Assembly: GCA_035079385.1 (NCBI GenBank)
Contig: JAVHKY010000028.1
Span: 8,866,001-8,930,000 of the forward strand
Reading direction: 5' to 3'
Length of the DNA stretch: 64,000 bases
DNA from: Aspidiotus rigidus
Taxonomy: Eukaryota; Arthropoda; Insecta; Hemiptera; Diaspididae
Part shown: piece by piece, positions 54,307 through 64,000 of the stretch
Position numbering within the stretch: position 1 is the stretch's first letter
Layout of the letters: each line of letters starts with the position of its first letter
Translations under genes and position numbers: made by a program
Notes under the pieces: model-generated
Seen by the model: only the letters and a program-made list of their open reading frames with translations
Databases searched by the model: none
Told to the model about the DNA's origin: nothing

Positions 54307-55153
54307 GTAAGAAGATAAGCTTCTTGATACCACGCTCTCCATCGCCTGAAATAACGAGAGTTTTCGCCCTTCCACCCACTATGATCATATGCGGGCCTTA
54401 TTCGATTACCACGCGAGCACTCTTTCCACTCGAACCTTGATTTCACATGTTAATCGATTAAATTTGAAAGTTGGAGAAATTTTCCAATTTGGGGGAATTT
54501 TGACCCTCTTTAGGCTCGTACATCGATTTTGAAGCTTCATAGGGTGATTTGGATGATTTTTTCGGACTCAGCACGAAATTTTATTTCAGAATTCTACTAA
54601 ATTTTCGAAGATCACGCAATTTTTTCAATTGGGGAAATTTTGACCCTCTTTGGGCCCTAAATTCATTTTCAGGCTTCGTAAAGTGATTTGGGTGATTTTT
54701 TCGGACTCAGCACGAAATTTTACTTCAGAATTCTATTAAATTTTCGAAGATCACGCAATTTTTTTAGTGGGGGGAATTTTGACCCTCTTTGGGTCCGTAC
54801 ATCCATTTTGAAGCTTCGTGGGGTGATTTGGGTTATTTTTTCAGACTCAGCGCGAAATTTTACTTCGGAATTGTACAGAATTTCAAAGGTCAAGCAATTT
54901 TTTAAAACAGAATCATGTTTTCTTTTGATAATTAAACACTTTGGGAACCCCTGCAGCAAAATTTCGGCACATTTTGGTCCATAACTCGGCTCAGAAAAGT
55001 CGTAGAAACTTTGTATTTGGCGCAAATTAAAGGTAAAATTGAGATGTGAATTTCGTTGATTTGAAATATGCATCTAAAGTTTCGCGTTTTTGCGCTACGA
55101 CAGATTTGATGCGAACTCCCATTTAACTGGTAACATCTTTTGGCCTCACCCTG

Positions 55154-55525
55154 TATAGCTTGAGAGTGGACAGTTTTCCAAGTTTTCCGCCGGACGGGCC
55201 ACAGCGAACGGCGCACGGTGAATTTCTCATAACCCCTCCCCCACCCATAGAATAGAATAGGTTCCCTATTCAAATTTCAGATGGGAGGGGGACTTGAAAA
55301 AATTTCGATTCTCAATCAATGTATGATAGGCGGGGTACTGAGGAAAATTTCGATTCCGACCCGTAATATATGATAGAAAAGGGACTTATGGTGTTTAAAG
55401 CATTGCATGTCTAGTTATTTGAAGGTGGTATCCTAATGCCGGTCATATAATGTATTATTTTAACAGGGAACCTGTTTTATTGGGGGCTTTTTGAGAAATT
55501 TGCCGTGCGCCGTGATAACCAGGTC
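55154..55525. mobile_element. Composite satellite-family element, right part
   Basis: It resumes mid-unit (TAGCTTGAGAGTGG), then a GC block (CGCCGGACGGGCC), AGAATAGGTTCCCTATTC, two plus-sense satellite units (55290-55375), the complement of the CCATAAGTCCC..ACTAGACATGCAATG segment (55386-55420), and AACAGGGAACCTGTTTTATT with GCCGTGCGCCGT at the right. It is the other half of the element at 49940-50311. Confidence 0.7.
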
Positions 55526-55529
55526 CGTA

Positions 55530-57030
55530 AGTACAAATAATTTTACTTAGTTTGAAATAACTCCTAGGTCATTCTGAGACTTGAAGCTCAATGAAAATTC
55601 CTTCACTCCTTCTGTATTATCTTTTCCTTTATTCATATTGTCATTGAGTAATTTCATAACATTGTTGTTGATATATTAACTATCTACCTATAAGACATCT
55701 TAGAGTCATTTGTGTTCTTCATTTTATCAGCTTTGTATAATCTCATAACATTGCCCTCAATATCTTAGCTATTCACCAGTTAGACATCTCTAAGTCATAA
55801 TTCTCCACTCGCCGTGGCTTAGTCACCTTATTCGATAATCATTGAGACTTTCTCGGTATGATTTTCTCTGCCTTCAGATTCAAAACCATTTGGATGAATT
55901 CAGTATAAGAAGAGCTCAACCCTCCCACTTTCCTGTACTACTGCCACAATTAAGATTTATATTGGAGTACCTATACTTTGTTATGAAAAATAATTATTGT
56001 CGTAAAAATTATCTTATCAATGGCAACTCACAATTAATTATATCTTTGTACAAAAGTGAATAACTCCTTCCTCGAATTGACCTCAAGCTTCCGCCTTTCC
56101 TCTGCGCTAATTAAGTCTCTCTAGCTATTTTGATTAATAAGATCAGTAATTCTACATGATTGATAGATCATCATTTTTCATTATAATGGATGGAAAAATT
56201 ATCGATTGCGATTAAGTATAAATATTAATATCATAATTCTATTCTGCCTACAGTCGAACTTATTTCACAAGAATCCTAACGTTATGTTAAAGTTTTTGTA
56301 CGAGTTGAATCGGAATTTCCCTTCGAATTATTTCCAAATTCTAAGTTAAGTAAGTAGTTAGTAAACAAAAAATCAACCAAATATATGGTGTCATACAATT
56401 TTAATAGTTTTGAATTGACTACAGTATAAGTCGAAGAATACAAAAAGTGTCTAATATAAATAGGTATACGACCCCATCTTTGAAGGATCATTTGGATCTG
56501 AGTTTTACTCTATAAGCTTTTCCGCGTTTGACCTTATCGTGATGAATCCTCAAGTCCCATATTTATAATCAGCACGCGTGTTAGAACACGATATTATTGA
56601 TCCAAACAACACGTTTTGTGCTAATATTATTCAGTGGAAAAAATTTACGAAACGGGTTAAATCAGGTTAAGGTCGCTCATAAATGTACCGTTTTCTTTAT
56701 TCAGAAGAAGATGAACTGTCAAGAACGCAAGGTGAAAATTCAAAAATTTCGACGGGTGAGGAAAAGCAGACATAAAACGAATGCAATTTTCTTATCTTTA
56801 ATTTTCTTGCTTGTATCTTTGATATTATCTGTAATTCGAGGAAGTACAACTGAGTGAGAGTAGGGTAGTCCTAATTTAGAAGAAAAGGGAACGTTCTATC
56901 AATCCGTATAATCACTAGAAAAAAAGAAGAGTCTAAATTTTGGTCAACGAAAAATCATTCAGAACATCCAAACTTGAGAGTAAGTAGTAGAAGCAAGTAA
57001 TTTAAAAGCGGCTCGAAAAATTCGAAATCA
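55530..57030. other. AT-rich DNA with one exon-like segment
   Basis: Mostly unremarkable. 56705-56853 has an acceptor-like CTTTATTCAG, an ATG at 56711, a basic stretch followed by a hydrophobic segment (FLSLIFLLVSLILSV), and a donor-like GA/GTGAGAG. It could be a first coding exon, but no partner exon was found. Confidence 0.3.
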
Positions 57031-57470
57031 AAAAACGACGGCTTCCTTAGTGAAGTTGAACGGAAAACGCAGGGAATCTGTTCTATGAGTCGAATTGGTT
57101 TTGGTATTGAGAATTCAAATTGAAATCTTGAAGAGTCTCAAGTTTTTCTAACGATTTTTCTGAGTCAATTTCCTATCATTTAGTTCGCCTTTTGTCGTAT
57201 ATTATGGCGCGAGAGTCGAAATTCTTCGAAGTTCTTCTCCTATCGTATTTTGTATGTCTCAAAAGTCGAAATTTCTCCAAGTCCTTTTCCTATCATGACT
57301 CCCCATATTGTAGCCTGAAACTCTAAATCTAAGTCCTCCTCCTATCATATATTATGGCTCGAATTTTCTAAATCCAAATTCTTTATTTTCGCCGGACACC
57401 ACACCGTGTACGGCGTATAGCAAATTTTTCAAAAAACCCCCCGTAGAACAGGTTTCCTGTTAACATTATT
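57030..57470. repeat. Satellite-family fragments leading to the main array
   Basis: ACGACGGCTTCCTTAGTGAAG with GCAGGGAATCTGTTCTATGA, diverged minus-sense satellite units (57195-57380), a GC block near 57400, and ACCCCCCGTAGAACAGGTTTCCTGTTAAC at 57437-57465 together make a complete but diverged copy of the composite element, with both end modules. Confidence 0.7.
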
Positions 57471-57700
57471 GGTACTTTTCTGACTTATCTCTTCAAAGTT
57501 TACTATTATGCCCCTTTGATTCTCCGGAAATTATTTGAAATAAACGATACTTCTATTTATGCAGAGGTAACTCGAGAAGCTTGACAGTTGAAATTTCTTC
57601 AATACCCTACTATCATGAAAGTCAAAATTTTTCTAAGTCCTCCTCCCATCATATATACTACGGCGTTAATCAGAATCTGGACAGCTTTCACGATGTCAAA
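57470..57700. other. Short spacer with a degenerate satellite unit
   Basis: Non-coding. One degenerate unit (GTCAAAATTTTTCTAAGTCC near 57620) is present. Nothing else is seen. Confidence 0.4.
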
Positions 57701-57704
57701 TTAA

Positions 57705-57770
57705 TATTAACAGAGAAGCTGTTTTATAGGGGGCTTTTTGAGAAATTTTCCGTGCGCCGTCCAGCAAAAA
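57705..57770 (+). repeat. End module and GC block opening the main array
   Basis: AACAGAGAAGCTGTTTTATA, GGGGGCTTTTTGAGAAATTT and CCGTGCGCCGTCCAGC directly precede the first satellite unit, in the same order as at 44340-44436 and 45488-45580. This ties the long array to the composite element family. Confidence 0.8.
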
Positions 57771-60700
57771 ACTTGGAAAAATTTCGACTCTCGAGCTATA
57801 ATTATATGATAGGGGGGAGGGGGGAGGACTTGGAAAAATGTCGACTCTCGAGCTAGAATAGGGGGGAGGAGGGATTTGGAAAAATTTCGACTTTCAAGCT
57901 ATATATGATAGGGGGAGGGGACTAGGAAAAATTTCGACTCTCGAACTATAATTATAGAATATGGGGGGGGGGCCCTTGGAAAAATTTAGACTCGCAAGCT
58001 ATATATGATAGGCGAGGGACTTGAAAAAATTTCGACTCTCGAGCTATAATTATATGATGGGGGGGGGGACTTGAAAACATTTCAACTATCGAGCTGTAAT
58101 TATATGATGGAGGAGGGGACTTGAAAAATATCGACCATCGAGCTATATATGATAGGGGGAGGGGACTTGGAAAAATTTCGACTCTCGAGCTATAATTATA
58201 TGATAGGGGGGGGGGAGGACTTTGAAAAATGTCGACTCTCGAGCTAGAATTATATGATAGCGGGGAGGAAGGACTTGGAAAAATTTCGACTTTCCAGCTA
58301 TATATGATGGGGGAGGGACTTGAAAACATTTCAACTATCGGGCTATAATTATATGACGGGGGGGGGGGGACTTGAAAAAATATCGACCATCGAGCTGTAT
58401 ATGAAAGGAGGAGGAGACTTGGAAAAATTTCGACTCTCGAGCTAAAATTATATGATAAGGGGGGGGGGGGGAGGGGACTTGGAAAAATGTTGACTCTCGA
58501 GCTAGAATTATAAGATAGCGGGGAGGAAGGACTTGGAAAAATTTCGACTTTCAAGCTATATATGATAGGGGGAGGGGACTAGGAAAAATGTCGACTCTCG
58601 AACTATAATTATAGAATATGGGGGGGGGGGGAACTTGGAAAAATTTAGACTCGCAAGCTATATATGATAGGCGAGGGACTTGAAAAAATTTCGACTCTCG
58701 AGCTATAATTATATGATGGGGGGGGGGGGACTTGAAAACATTTCAACTATCGAGCTATAATTATATGATGGAAGAGGGGACTTGAAAAATATCGACCATC
58801 GAGCTATATATGATAGGGGGAGGGAACTTGGAAAAATTTCGACTCTCGAGCTATAATTATATGATGGGGGGGGGGGGGAGGACTTGGAAACATGTCGACT
58901 CTCGAGCTAGAATTATATGATAGCGGGGAGGAAGGACTTGGAAAAATTCAAGCTATATATGATGGGGGGGGTGGACTCTTGGAAAAATTTCGACTCTCGA
59001 ACTATAATAAAATTATATGATGGGGGGAGGGACTTGAAAACATTTCAACTATCGGGCTATAATTATATGATGGGGGGGGGGACTTGAAAAAATATCGACC
59101 ATCGAGCTGTATATGAAAGGGGGAGGGGACTTGGAAAAATTTCGACTCTCGAGCTATAATTATATGATAGGGGGGGGGGGGGAGGACTTGGAAAAATGTC
59201 GACTCTCGAGCTAGAATGATATGATAGCGGGGAGGAAGGACTTGGAAAAATTTCGACTTTCAAGCTATATATGATGGGGGGGGGACTCTTGGAAAAATTT
59301 CGACTCTCGAACTATAATAAAATTATATGATGGGGGGAGGGACTTGAAAACATTTCAACTATCGGGCTATAATTATATGATGGGGGGGGGGACTTGAAAA
59401 AATATCGACCATCGAGCTGTATATGAAAAGAGGAGGGGACTTGGAAAAATTTCGACTCTCGAGCTATAATTATATGATAAGGGGGGGGGGAGGGGACTTG
59501 GAAAAATGTCGACTCTCGAGCTAGAATTATATGATAGCGGGGAGGAAGGACTTGGAAAAATTTCGACTTTCAAGCTATATATGATAGGGGGAGGGGACTA
59601 GGAAAAATGTCGACTCTCGAACTATAATTATAGAATATGGGGGGGGGGGGAACTTGGAAAAATTTAGACTCGCAAGCTATATATGATAGGCGAGGGACTT
59701 GAAAAAATTTCGACTCTCGAGCTATAATTATATGATGGGGGGGGGGACTTGAAAACATTTCAACTATCGAGCTATAATTATATGATGGAAGAGGGGACTT
59801 GAAAAATATCGACCATCGAGCTATATATGATAGGGGGAGGGAACTTGGAAAAATTTCGACTCTCGAGCTATAATTATATGATGGGGGGGGGGGGGGAGGA
59901 CTTGGAAACATGTCGACTCTCGAGCTAGAATTATATGATAGCGGGGAGGAAGGACTTGGAAAAATTCAAGCTATATATGATGGGGGGGGTGGACTCTTGG
60001 AAAAATTTCGACTCTCGAACTATAATAAAATTATATGATGGGGGGAGGGACTTGAAAACATTTCAACTATCGGGCTATAATTATATGATGGGGGGGGGGG
60101 ACTTGAAAAAATATCGACCATCGAGCTGTATATGAAAGGGGGAGGGGACTTGGAAAAATTTCGACTCTCGAGCTATAATTATATGATAGGGGGGGGGGGG
60201 GAGGACTTGGAAAAATGTCGACTCTCGAGCTAGAATGATATGATAGCGGGGAGGAAGGACTTGGAAAAATTTCGACTTTCAAGCTATATATGATGGGGGG
60301 GGGACTCTTGGAAAAATTTCGACTCTCGAACTATAATAAAATTATATGATGGGGGGAGGGACTTGAAAACATTTCAACTATCGGGCTATAATTATATGAT
60401 GGGGGGGGGGGACTTGAAAAAATATCGACCATCGAGCTGTATATGAAAAGAGGAGGGGACTTGGAAAAATTTCGACTCTCGAGCTATAATTATATGATAA
60501 GGGGGGGGGGAGGGGACTTGGAAAAATGTCGACTCTCGAGCTAGAATTATATGATAGCGGGGAGGAAGGACTTGGAAAAATTTCGACTTTCAAGCTATAT
60601 ATGATAGGGGGAGGGGACTAGGAAAAATGTCGACTCTCGAACTATAATTATAGAATATGGGGGGGGGGAACTTGGAAAAATTTAGACTCGCAAGCTATAT

Positions 60701-61850
60701 ATGATAGGCGAGGGACTTGAAAAAATTTCGACTCTCGAGCTATAATTATATGATAGCGGGGAGGAAGGACTTGGAAAAATTCAAGCTATATATGATGGGG
60801 GGGGTGGACTCTTGGAAAAATTTCGACTCTCGAACTATAATAAATTTATATGATGGGGGGAGGGACTTGAAAACATTTCAACTATCGGGCTATAATTATA
60901 TGATGGGAGGGGGGGACTTGAAAAAATATCGACCATCGAGCTGTATATGAAAGGGGGAGGGGACTTGGAAAAATTTGGACTCTCGAGCTATAATTATATG
61001 ATAAGGGGGGGAGGGGACTTGGAAAAATGTCGACTCTCGAGCTAGAATTATATGATAGCGGGGAGGAAGGATTTGGAAAAATTTCGACTTTCAAGCTATA
61101 TTATGATGGGGGGGGGGGGTGGACTCTTGGAAAAATTTCGACTCTCGAACTATAATAAAATTATATGATGGGGGGAGGGACTTGAAAACATTTCAACTAT
61201 CGGGCTATAATTATATGATGGGGGGGGGGGGGGAACTTGAAAAAATATCGACCATCGAGCTGTATATGAAAGGGGGAGGGGACTTGGAAAAATTGCGACT
61301 CTCGGACTATATATGATAGGGAAGGGACTTGGAAAAATTTCGACTCTCGAGCTATAATTATATGATAGGGGGGGGGGACGGACTTGGAAAAACTTCGACT
61401 TTCAAGCTTTATATGATAGGAGAGGGGACTAGGAAGAATTGCGTTCCTCGAGCTATAACTATATGATGGGGGGGGGGGGGGGGAAGACTGCGAAAAATTT
61501 CGACTATCGAACTATATATGATAGGAATAGAAATTTCGACTTTCAAGCTATATATGATAGGGGAGGGGGACTTGGAAGAATTGCGACTCTCGAGCTATAA
61601 CTTTATGATGGGGGGGGGGGGGGAATTGGAAAAATTTCGACTATCGAACTATATATGATAGGAATAGAAATTTCGACTCTCAAGCTATATATGATAAGAG
61701 AGGGACTTGGAAATTTCGATTCTCAAGCTATATATGATAGGCGGAGGAGACTTGGAAAAATTTCGACTCTCGAGCTACATGTGATAGGAGGAGGGGGATT
61801 TGGAAAAATTTTGACTCTCGAGCTATATATGATAGGAACAAGCTACATGC
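57770..61850 (+). repeat. ~4-kb CTCGAG satellite array with ~1.02-kb higher-order repeat
   Basis: Monomers of roughly 45-60 bp (ACTTGGAAAAATTTCGACTC, TCGAGCTATAATTATATGAT, then a G run of 6-14) repeat for about 4 kb. A marker variant ACTAGGAAAAAT occurs at 57921, 58578, 59597 and 60617 (spacings 657, 1019, 1020), and another (GACTCTTGGAAAAATTTC) at 58974, 59285, 59992, 60303, 60808 and 61124. Blocks 58578-59597 and 59597-60617 are nearly identical, so the array evolves as a higher-order repeat. Many proline-rich minus-strand frames in it (up to 200 codons at 57952-58554) are artefacts. Confidence 0.95.
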
Positions 61851-63110
61851 AGTTACAAATTGCCGTAGGAATAGGAAAGAAAGAGTACCATCACTGCAAG
61901 AACCACATCAATGTACACGAAGAAAGTAAATCACTGCATAGATAGGTCTACAGACACGAATTTGATGCCTTTCAACATAACGCAACTAGTGGCCTTAAGC
62001 ATTAGAGATCGAGAATGAACAGCCGGTGCACTCAGAATCAGTGGCCATCCAACGAGCTTTAGGCATCAGCAACCTTCCAACACACTCTTCAGTATACTTG
62101 TAAGTACTAAGTGGAGTGTTGGGGGCTGTCACAATAAGAAGTAATGTTTTTTTCTTACTTGGTATACCCCTAGCGGTGAGAGTTAAGTACACTATTCCAG
62201 AGGGCGTGTGTTTGAAAGAAATGAAATATAGGAGCAAAAGAGCATGGTGAGCTCAACATACAGAATAATAGACTTGTACTTGTTCGTCTCGGGAAGCTAT
62301 TGTTAGCCTCACAGTATACCATTCTAATACGAGTATTAGGCAAAGGATGAGAGCAAACGAACGCAGGCCTAACATACAGTATATTATCCTCTTTTTTTTC
62401 GGCACACAAAATACCAGTGCTGACAAGCCAATCAGAAAGGGCTTAAACTTAATTTTTGGTTTGTCCTCCGTTCACTAATTAGGATCAGCTGCTGAACGGT
62501 CTTCTTCCACATATAATTGGCTTGGAGAAATTTTTCATTTTTTCGATTGTGGCTTTCAGTTACTCTTTAAAGTTAACCTATTGAGATGTTGTTTGATTGG
62601 CTCCGGCTACTTCGGTCATTTTATCGGCTTCTCGTCGGCTTAGTCCGCATTTTAACCGCTGTGAGTTTCGCTGTAAATCAGGGGTATAATTTTGTTCGGC
62701 CATAAGGCGCAATGTTAATAAAATTGATTATACTACCCAAAATAATTGTTTTTTGCGAAAAAAGGAAAGAACAAAAGTAGAGCTCTTTCAATTTTCTTTT
62801 GGACGAGTCTATTTCCAGATTATTCGAGTTGCTTTTTTGAAATCGTCCCCTTAAAACAAGCTTCAACGGTTTGCCGCTACAGTAAATGTAGAGAGCGCCG
62901 CCTCTGCCTTAAGATCCGAATTATTTTTGAACTGCTGGGTATCGACTGGCTTGAAAGCAAATCAAAAATCGACTTGTGCTGCTATTCGGCTGTTGACCTT
63001 CTTTGACCTTTCAGCACCGCAAGAAACCGCCACGGTTTTTTGACAGTGGTTTGACTGGATTTACTAGTATAGGTGCGGTTTTTCGTCAACATCAGTGGCT
63101 ACTTTCATTA
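61850..63110. other. Non-coding or unrecognised DNA after the array
   Basis: Frames at 61995-62237, 62170-62409, 62746-63006 and 63003-63191 do not match families I recognise. No repeats are shared with the rest of the window. Confidence 0.35.
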
Positions 63111-63116
63111 TACCTA

Positions 63117-63942
63117 CAAGGTATGTCAAAAAATTTCCGGACGATTATTTGTATGCGCCAATTGGCAACACTGGCAAGGAAACCTAATTGAATCTTGTTT
63201 TGTTGTTGTACTATCGACCATCAATATTCAAGATTTTACGTTGATTCATGGCGTAGTTTGTCATAAATTAATTTTTTGGAGGAATTGGCTTGAGGGTCCG
63301 TGACGATTTCAGGCCAATTTTTTTGCCTAAAAAAGAGGTTGAGCAATAAATTGTCATCGAATTCCTTGTAAAACCAGGAAAAGGAAAGGCCAAATTGAAA
63401 AATATGTTATGAGCTGTGTTTGAAGAGTCGACCGAGAAACGTACAGCCAGACGGCCATGGTACAGCGTTGTACAACGTGTTCAGTCGTTCCAGGGTGGGG
63501 CAAGAGTCGGTAACAGCTGTTGCATGGGCTGGTAAACCGGTTTATGCGTGCGAACTAACTGTCGTCAACAGTATGAAGTGGAAACTCACCGGAAATCGTC
63601 GAGAGACGTTGCTGGTAGCACTAGCGGCAGGCACAAAAGCGTTCGACTATGTAATTGTGATTTTTAATGCATGAGTTTAAAATGAAGACAGCCATGAAGG
63701 TTTTCCGGCGTGTGCGACTATGGCACGGCCTTCGGTATCAAAGGCCCAATCGACCGACTATGAGATGCCATGGGATAGGAGCATTTGGGGCCTGCACAAG
63801 GCATCAAGGTCCTTAATTTATGCCAAACTCTTTCCTGAATGAACGTGAAATTTTGAATTTCGATAGTCGATAGTACAACAAGACAAGATTCAATTAGGTT
63901 CCCTTGCCAGTCAAATACCGGGAACTTTTTTGACAGACCTCC
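63117..63942 (+). mobile_element. Decayed mariner-like element with ~100-bp TIRs
   Basis: The left end AGGTATGTCAAAAAATTTCC and the complement of the right end (AGGTCTGTCAAAAAAGTTCC) match, and the arms share GGCAAGG-AACCTAATTGAAT and ACTATCGAC. Inside, about 63335-63440 reads VIEFLVKPGKGKAKLKNML then AVFEEST, like the N-terminal DNA-binding helix of mariner transposases; no DD(34)D core is seen. At ~0.83 kb it is internally deleted and dead. The exact ends are uncertain by a few bases. Confidence 0.65.
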
Positions 63943-64000
63943 TCATATCAGCCTAACAAGAACCGTCACAAAAAATTGGATAACATTGCAGGACTGCGAT

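Larger units (their letters stand above)
50312..55153. mobile_element. TIR element with subterminal tandem repeats, containing a PLE
   Basis: The ends are CAGGATAAGGCCAAAAGATG and the complement of CAGGGTGAGGCCAAAAGATG, flanked by TA on both sides within a single satellite unit, so a TA target duplication is likely. Inverted arms run ~210 bp (50312-50525 and 54940-55153). Inside each arm lie ~120-145-bp tandem units (GACCCTCTTTGGG, CGTACATCCATTTTGAAGC, TCGGACTCAGCACGAAATTT): about three plus-sense units at 54480-54900 and two to three complements at 50690-51000, with further decayed ones to 51360. The element minus the PLE is ~2 kb and encodes nothing recognisable. Confidence 0.8.

Noticed and set aside
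57952..61094. Long proline-rich minus-strand open frames (up to 200 codons) and glycine/serine-rich plus frames
   Set aside because: They are translations of the satellite monomers; frames stay open because the AT/CTCGAG unit lacks stops in some phases and shift with every G-run length change.
61995..62409. Minus-strand frames after the satellite array as a gene
   Set aside because: Two overlapping frames without recognisable motifs or splice logic.

Overview
The window is an AT-rich piece of animal nuclear DNA, almost certainly from an insect. It has an insulin-type prohormone gene with a short (75-nt) intron, R1/Jockey-like LINE remains and Penelope-like elements, and it contains a scrap of AT-rich mitochondrial cox3 that reads in the invertebrate mitochondrial code. 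The order cannot be fixed from sequence alone. Only one gene looks intact: an insulin-like peptide at 33363-33806. Almost everything else recognisable is mobile DNA, much of it nested.

Layout. 1-9110: mostly unremarkable AT-rich DNA, with a GTCGA-rich stretch, a small palindromic MITE (2241-2441), a degenerate LINE 3' end (6958-7690, minus) and several perfect hairpins. 9115-12260: a Penelope-like element (PLE) fragment split by a 2.2-kb element with ~580-bp terminal inverted repeats (TIRs). 14930-16580: a CTAG-rich dispersed repeat, a near-perfect 102-bp inverted repeat and an R1-like RT fragment. 18690-19880: a dispersed 'GGCTTTCGGC' repeat split by a palindromic/tRNA-like insertion. 21725-22070: nuclear mitochondrial (cox3) DNA. 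22265-23400: short tandem duplications. 23505-26460: a decayed ORF of a widespread uncharacterised eukaryotic family (DNC-GQNKNN motif), split by a second element of the same TIR family, which itself carries a reverse-transcriptase fragment.

29350-33060: a diverged ~200-240-bp tandem repeat and a LINE 3' half with RNase H. 33363-33806: the insulin-like gene. 35660-36700: a copy of a composite, satellite-bearing repeat family. 37100-39050: an R1-like LINE (minus) with a 186-bp hAT-type MITE and a perfect 8-bp target duplication inside it. 41439-41819: a foldback MITE. 42235-47338: two PLE copies head to head, the plus-strand copy interrupted by a ~1.95-kb satellite-bearing element. 49940-55520: a three-level nest (satellite-family element, then a TIR element with subterminal tandem repeats, then a near-intact PLE with flanking 78-bp direct repeats and a 693-codon RT/GIY-YIG ORF). 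57030-61850: the satellite family expanded into a ~4-kb tandem array with a ~1.02-kb higher-order repeat. 63117-63942: a decayed mariner-like element.

The most unusual material is the family built from a 45-55-bp CTCGAG-containing satellite, a GC-rich heptamer block and a recurring AGGGAACCTGTTTTATG end module. It occurs as single degenerate units, as discrete insertions (one inside a PLE ORF) and as a long homogenised array, so one window shows several stages of satellite spread.
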